From contig NZ_CP084758.1 of the NCBI RefSeq assembly GCF_020535565.1, positions 2,927,001 through 2,991,000 on the forward strand: a stretch of DNA of 64,000 nucleotides, in the 5' to 3' direction. Positions within the stretch are counted from its first letter, which is position 1; each line of letters begins with the position of its first letter. The translations under genes were made by a program, and so were the position numbers. The notes below the pieces were generated by a model that was not told the origin of the DNA, made no database searches, and saw only the letters and a program-made list of their open reading frames with translations. Source of the stretch: Shinella sp. XGS7 (GTDB lineage: Bacteria; Pseudomonadota; Gammaproteobacteria; Burkholderiales; Burkholderiaceae_C). Of this stretch, positions 62,755-64,000 are shown in pieces.

Positions 62755-63471
62755 ATGCGTCAAATCTTCTTCGATACCGAAACCACCGGCCTGTACGCCG
62801 AAAGCGGCGACCGCCTGGTCGAAATCGGCTGTGTGGAGATGGTCAACCGCCAGCTCACTGGCAACAACCTCCACATCTACATCAACCCCGAGCGCTCCAG
62901 CCACGAGGAAGCGCTCAAGGTGCACGGGCTGACGGACGAGTTCCTGTCCACCAAGCCCAAGTTCGCCGAGATCGCCGATCAGTTCATCGAGTATGTGAGC
63001 GGCGCCGAGCTGGTGATCCACAACGCGCCCTTCGACCTGGGCTTCATCAATGCCGAGATGAAGCGCCTGGGCCGCCCGCCCATTCACGATGTGGTGGGCG
63101 GTGTGCGCGACACCCTGCTGATGGCGCGCGATCTTTTCCCGGGCAAGGCCAACTCCCTGGACGCGCTGTGCCGCCGCCTGGAAGTGGACAACTCCAACCG
63201 CACCTTCCACGGCGCGCTGCTGGATGCGGAGCTGCTGGCCCAGGTCTACATCAATATGACCCGCGGCCAGGACTCCCTGGTCATCGACGAGTCCGGCGCC
63301 AGTGGCAATGGCGGCAATGCGGGCGGCGACGCGCAGTTCGAGGCGGTGGACTTCAGCCGTTTCCAGCTGCCCGTGCTGCGCGCGACCGAGGCCGAGCTGC
63401 AAGCCCATGAGAAGGTGCTGGCCGATCTGGACAAGGCCAGCGGCGGCAAGCGCCTCTGGCAAGAAGCCTGA
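62755..63471 (+). CDS. dnaQ: DNA polymerase III epsilon subunit (proofreading exonuclease)
   Basis: The 238-residue protein is a DEDDh 3'-5' exonuclease, the proofreading subunit of the replicative polymerase. Metal ligands are visible as Asp7 and Glu9 (FFDTETTGL), the Asp of HNAPFDLGF, and the His and Asp of RTFHGALLDAELL. The C-terminal tail (DFSRFQLPVLRATEAE) should bind the polymerase alpha subunit. It follows lgt after 6 bases, suggesting one transcript, and precedes two tRNA-Val genes. Confidence 0.92.
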   Translation: MRQIFFDTETTGLYAESGDRLVEIGCVEMVNRQLTGNNLHIYINPERSSHEEALKVHGLTDEFLSTKPKFAEIADQFIEYVSGAELVIHNAPFDLGFINAEMKRLGRPPIHDVVGGVRDTLLMARDLFPGKANSLDALCRRLEVDNSNRTFHGALLDAELLAQVYINMTRGQDSLVIDESGASGNGGNAGGDAQFEAVDFSRFQLPVLRATEAELQAHEKVLADLDKASGGKRLWQEA

Positions 63472-63496
63472 AGCGCAGCGAAATCCTTCAAGAAAC

Positions 63497-63526
63497 TTGC
63501 GGGCTCCTAAAAATCCATGGCATAAT
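63497..63526 (+). promoter_or_regulatory. Probable sigma-70 promoter of the tRNA-Val pair
   Basis: TTGCGG at 63497-63502 and CATAAT at 63521-63526 are separated by 18 bases, about 70 bases before the first tRNA. The -10 matches TATAAT at five of six positions; the -35 matches at three. Confidence 0.6.
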
Positions 63527-63593
63527 CATTGGCTTCCCGGTTGATGAATTTGTTTGGCAGCAATGCAGAGCAGATTTGTCGGGTGACCAGACC

Positions 63594-63668
63594 GGGCGGT
63601 TAGCTCAGCGGTAGAGCACTGCCTTCACACGGCAGGGGTCGCAGGTTCGAACCCTGCACCGCCCACCA
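63594..63668 (+). tRNA. tRNA-Val (anticodon CAC), copy 1
   Basis: A complete 75-base cloverleaf including encoded CCA. Acceptor GGGCGGT pairs with ACCGCCC, the D arm has AGCTCAGCGGTAGAGC, and the anticodon stem CTGCC/GGCAG encloses TTCACAC, giving anticodon CAC (valine, GTG codon). The T arm reads GCAGGTTCGAACCCTGC. Confidence 0.95.
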
Positions 63669-63714
63669 AGCTTCAGGTCATCAAGATTGCAGTCGCAATC
63701 ACCCGCCAGATACC

Positions 63715-63789
63715 GGGCGGTTAGCTCAGCGGTAGAGCACTGCCTTCACACGGCAGGGGTCGCAGGTTCGAACCCTGCACCGCCCACCA
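63715..63789 (+). tRNA. tRNA-Val (anticodon CAC), copy 2
   Basis: An identical second copy of the preceding tRNA, 46 bases downstream, with the same anticodon CAC and encoded CCA. Both are probably transcribed together and end at the terminator at 63796-63827. Confidence 0.95.
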
Positions 63790-63795
63790 AATGGA

Positions 63796-63827
63796 AACCC
63801 ACCCAGCCTCGGCTGCGTGGGTTTTTT
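63796..63827 (+). terminator. Intrinsic terminator of the tRNA-Val pair
   Basis: AAACCCACCCAGCC-TC-GGCTGCGTGGGTTT (one mismatch) followed by TTT gives a strong stem and T-run just after the second tRNA. Confidence 0.88.
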
Positions 63828-63844
63828 CATTTTCGCCCTGCGCC

Positions 63845-64000
63845 TCATCCGCCGCCCGGCGGCACGCGAAAGTTGCGCACGACGCAGGCCTCGGCTCGCT
63901 CCAGCAGACTTATCAGGGCCTCGATCCACGAGATTCGCTTATCGGCGGCTGCGGCTGCGGCTGGCGCATCGTGGTCGGCCGCGCACTCGTGAGGGCGGGC
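63845..64000 (-). CDS. Partial coding sequence, C-terminal 51 residues
   Basis: Reading the - strand, a frame is open from the window edge to a TGA at 63845-63847. The translation is Ala-rich, then an amphipathic helix (WIEALISLLERAEACVV) and a short tail ending PPGGG. It has no start inside the window, and the family is not recognised. Coding is supported only by the open frame, composition and position beside the tRNA terminator. Confidence 0.4.
   Translation of the reverse strand, partial: ARPHECAADHDAPAAAAAADKRISWIEALISLLERAEACVVRNFRVPPGGG

Noticed and set aside
63594-63789. Two identical tRNA sequences as att sites of an integrated element
   Set aside because: Both copies are complete tRNAs only 46 bases apart with no integrase or element between, so they are an ordinary tandem tRNA pair.

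Overview
The window is high-GC DNA packed with genes. It looks like a chromosome segment of a betaproteobacterium of the order Burkholderiales, most like the Roseateles/Pelomonas/Rubrivivax group. This is inferred from gene content and codon style (very CTG-, CCC- and GCC-rich), the small Trp-rich protein, several PEP-CTERM proteins, the YceH family, and the Lgt-DnaQ-tRNA-Val arrangement. No rRNA, CRISPR array, prophage or insertion sequence was seen.

Layout. 1-1.5 kb: end of an SDR oxidoreductase, YceH and a thioesterase. 1.6-11.2 kb: the most notable locus. A TonB-dependent receptor is divergent from a tight six-gene operon of secreted cyanophycinase, M14 zinc hydrolase of the CphZ/AotO type, YfcC-type inner-membrane carrier, ArgR-like AraC-family regulator and two arginine N-succinyltransferase subunits. 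The divergent promoter region carries tandem and inverted copies of a motif matching the Pseudomonas ArgR half-site. Together this reads as a self-contained pathway for scavenging extracellular cyanophycin: outer-membrane uptake, depolymerisation to beta-Asp-Arg, import, hydrolysis to Asp and Arg, then arginine succinylation. 11.3-12.5 kb: BigR-like persulfide regulator with two half-size YeeE/YedE sulfur transporters. 12.6-17.9 kb: secreted subtilase, PEP-CTERM protein, PAS-LuxR regulator and thioesterase. 18-22.1 kb: TolA/TonB-like protein, a periplasmic binding protein and an outer-membrane protein. 22.3-23.7 kb: 3-oxoacid CoA-transferase. 23.9-27 kb: DUF1800/DUF1501 pair. 27-34.3 kb: FAD monooxygenase, CadC-like TPR regulator, PEP-CTERM protein, DsbB, RidA and two BON lipoproteins. 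34.5-37.8 kb: ComEC between two small unknown genes.

37.8-43 kb: an overlapping MoxR-DUF58-transglutaminase-MltB operon. 43-50 kb: HDAC-like deacetylase, secreted serine protease, MscS channel, and a coupled binding-protein plus MASE1/PAS/GGDEF/EAL pair. 50-56 kb: class I fumarase, NhaA, YqhA and acetyl-CoA synthetase. 56-64 kb: serine hydrolase, a secreted Hcp-fold PEP-CTERM protein, cytochrome c, the small Trp-rich protein, IlvD with a divergent LysR, Lgt, DnaQ and two identical tRNA-Val(CAC) genes.

Two genes (CoA-transferase subunit B and acs) contain blocks of about 550 bp whose codon use is unlike their surroundings and resembles alphaproteobacteria. The 3' end of acs is also repeated downstream. 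These patches are either gene-conversion tracts or assembly chimeras and should be checked before the sequence is used for phylogeny.
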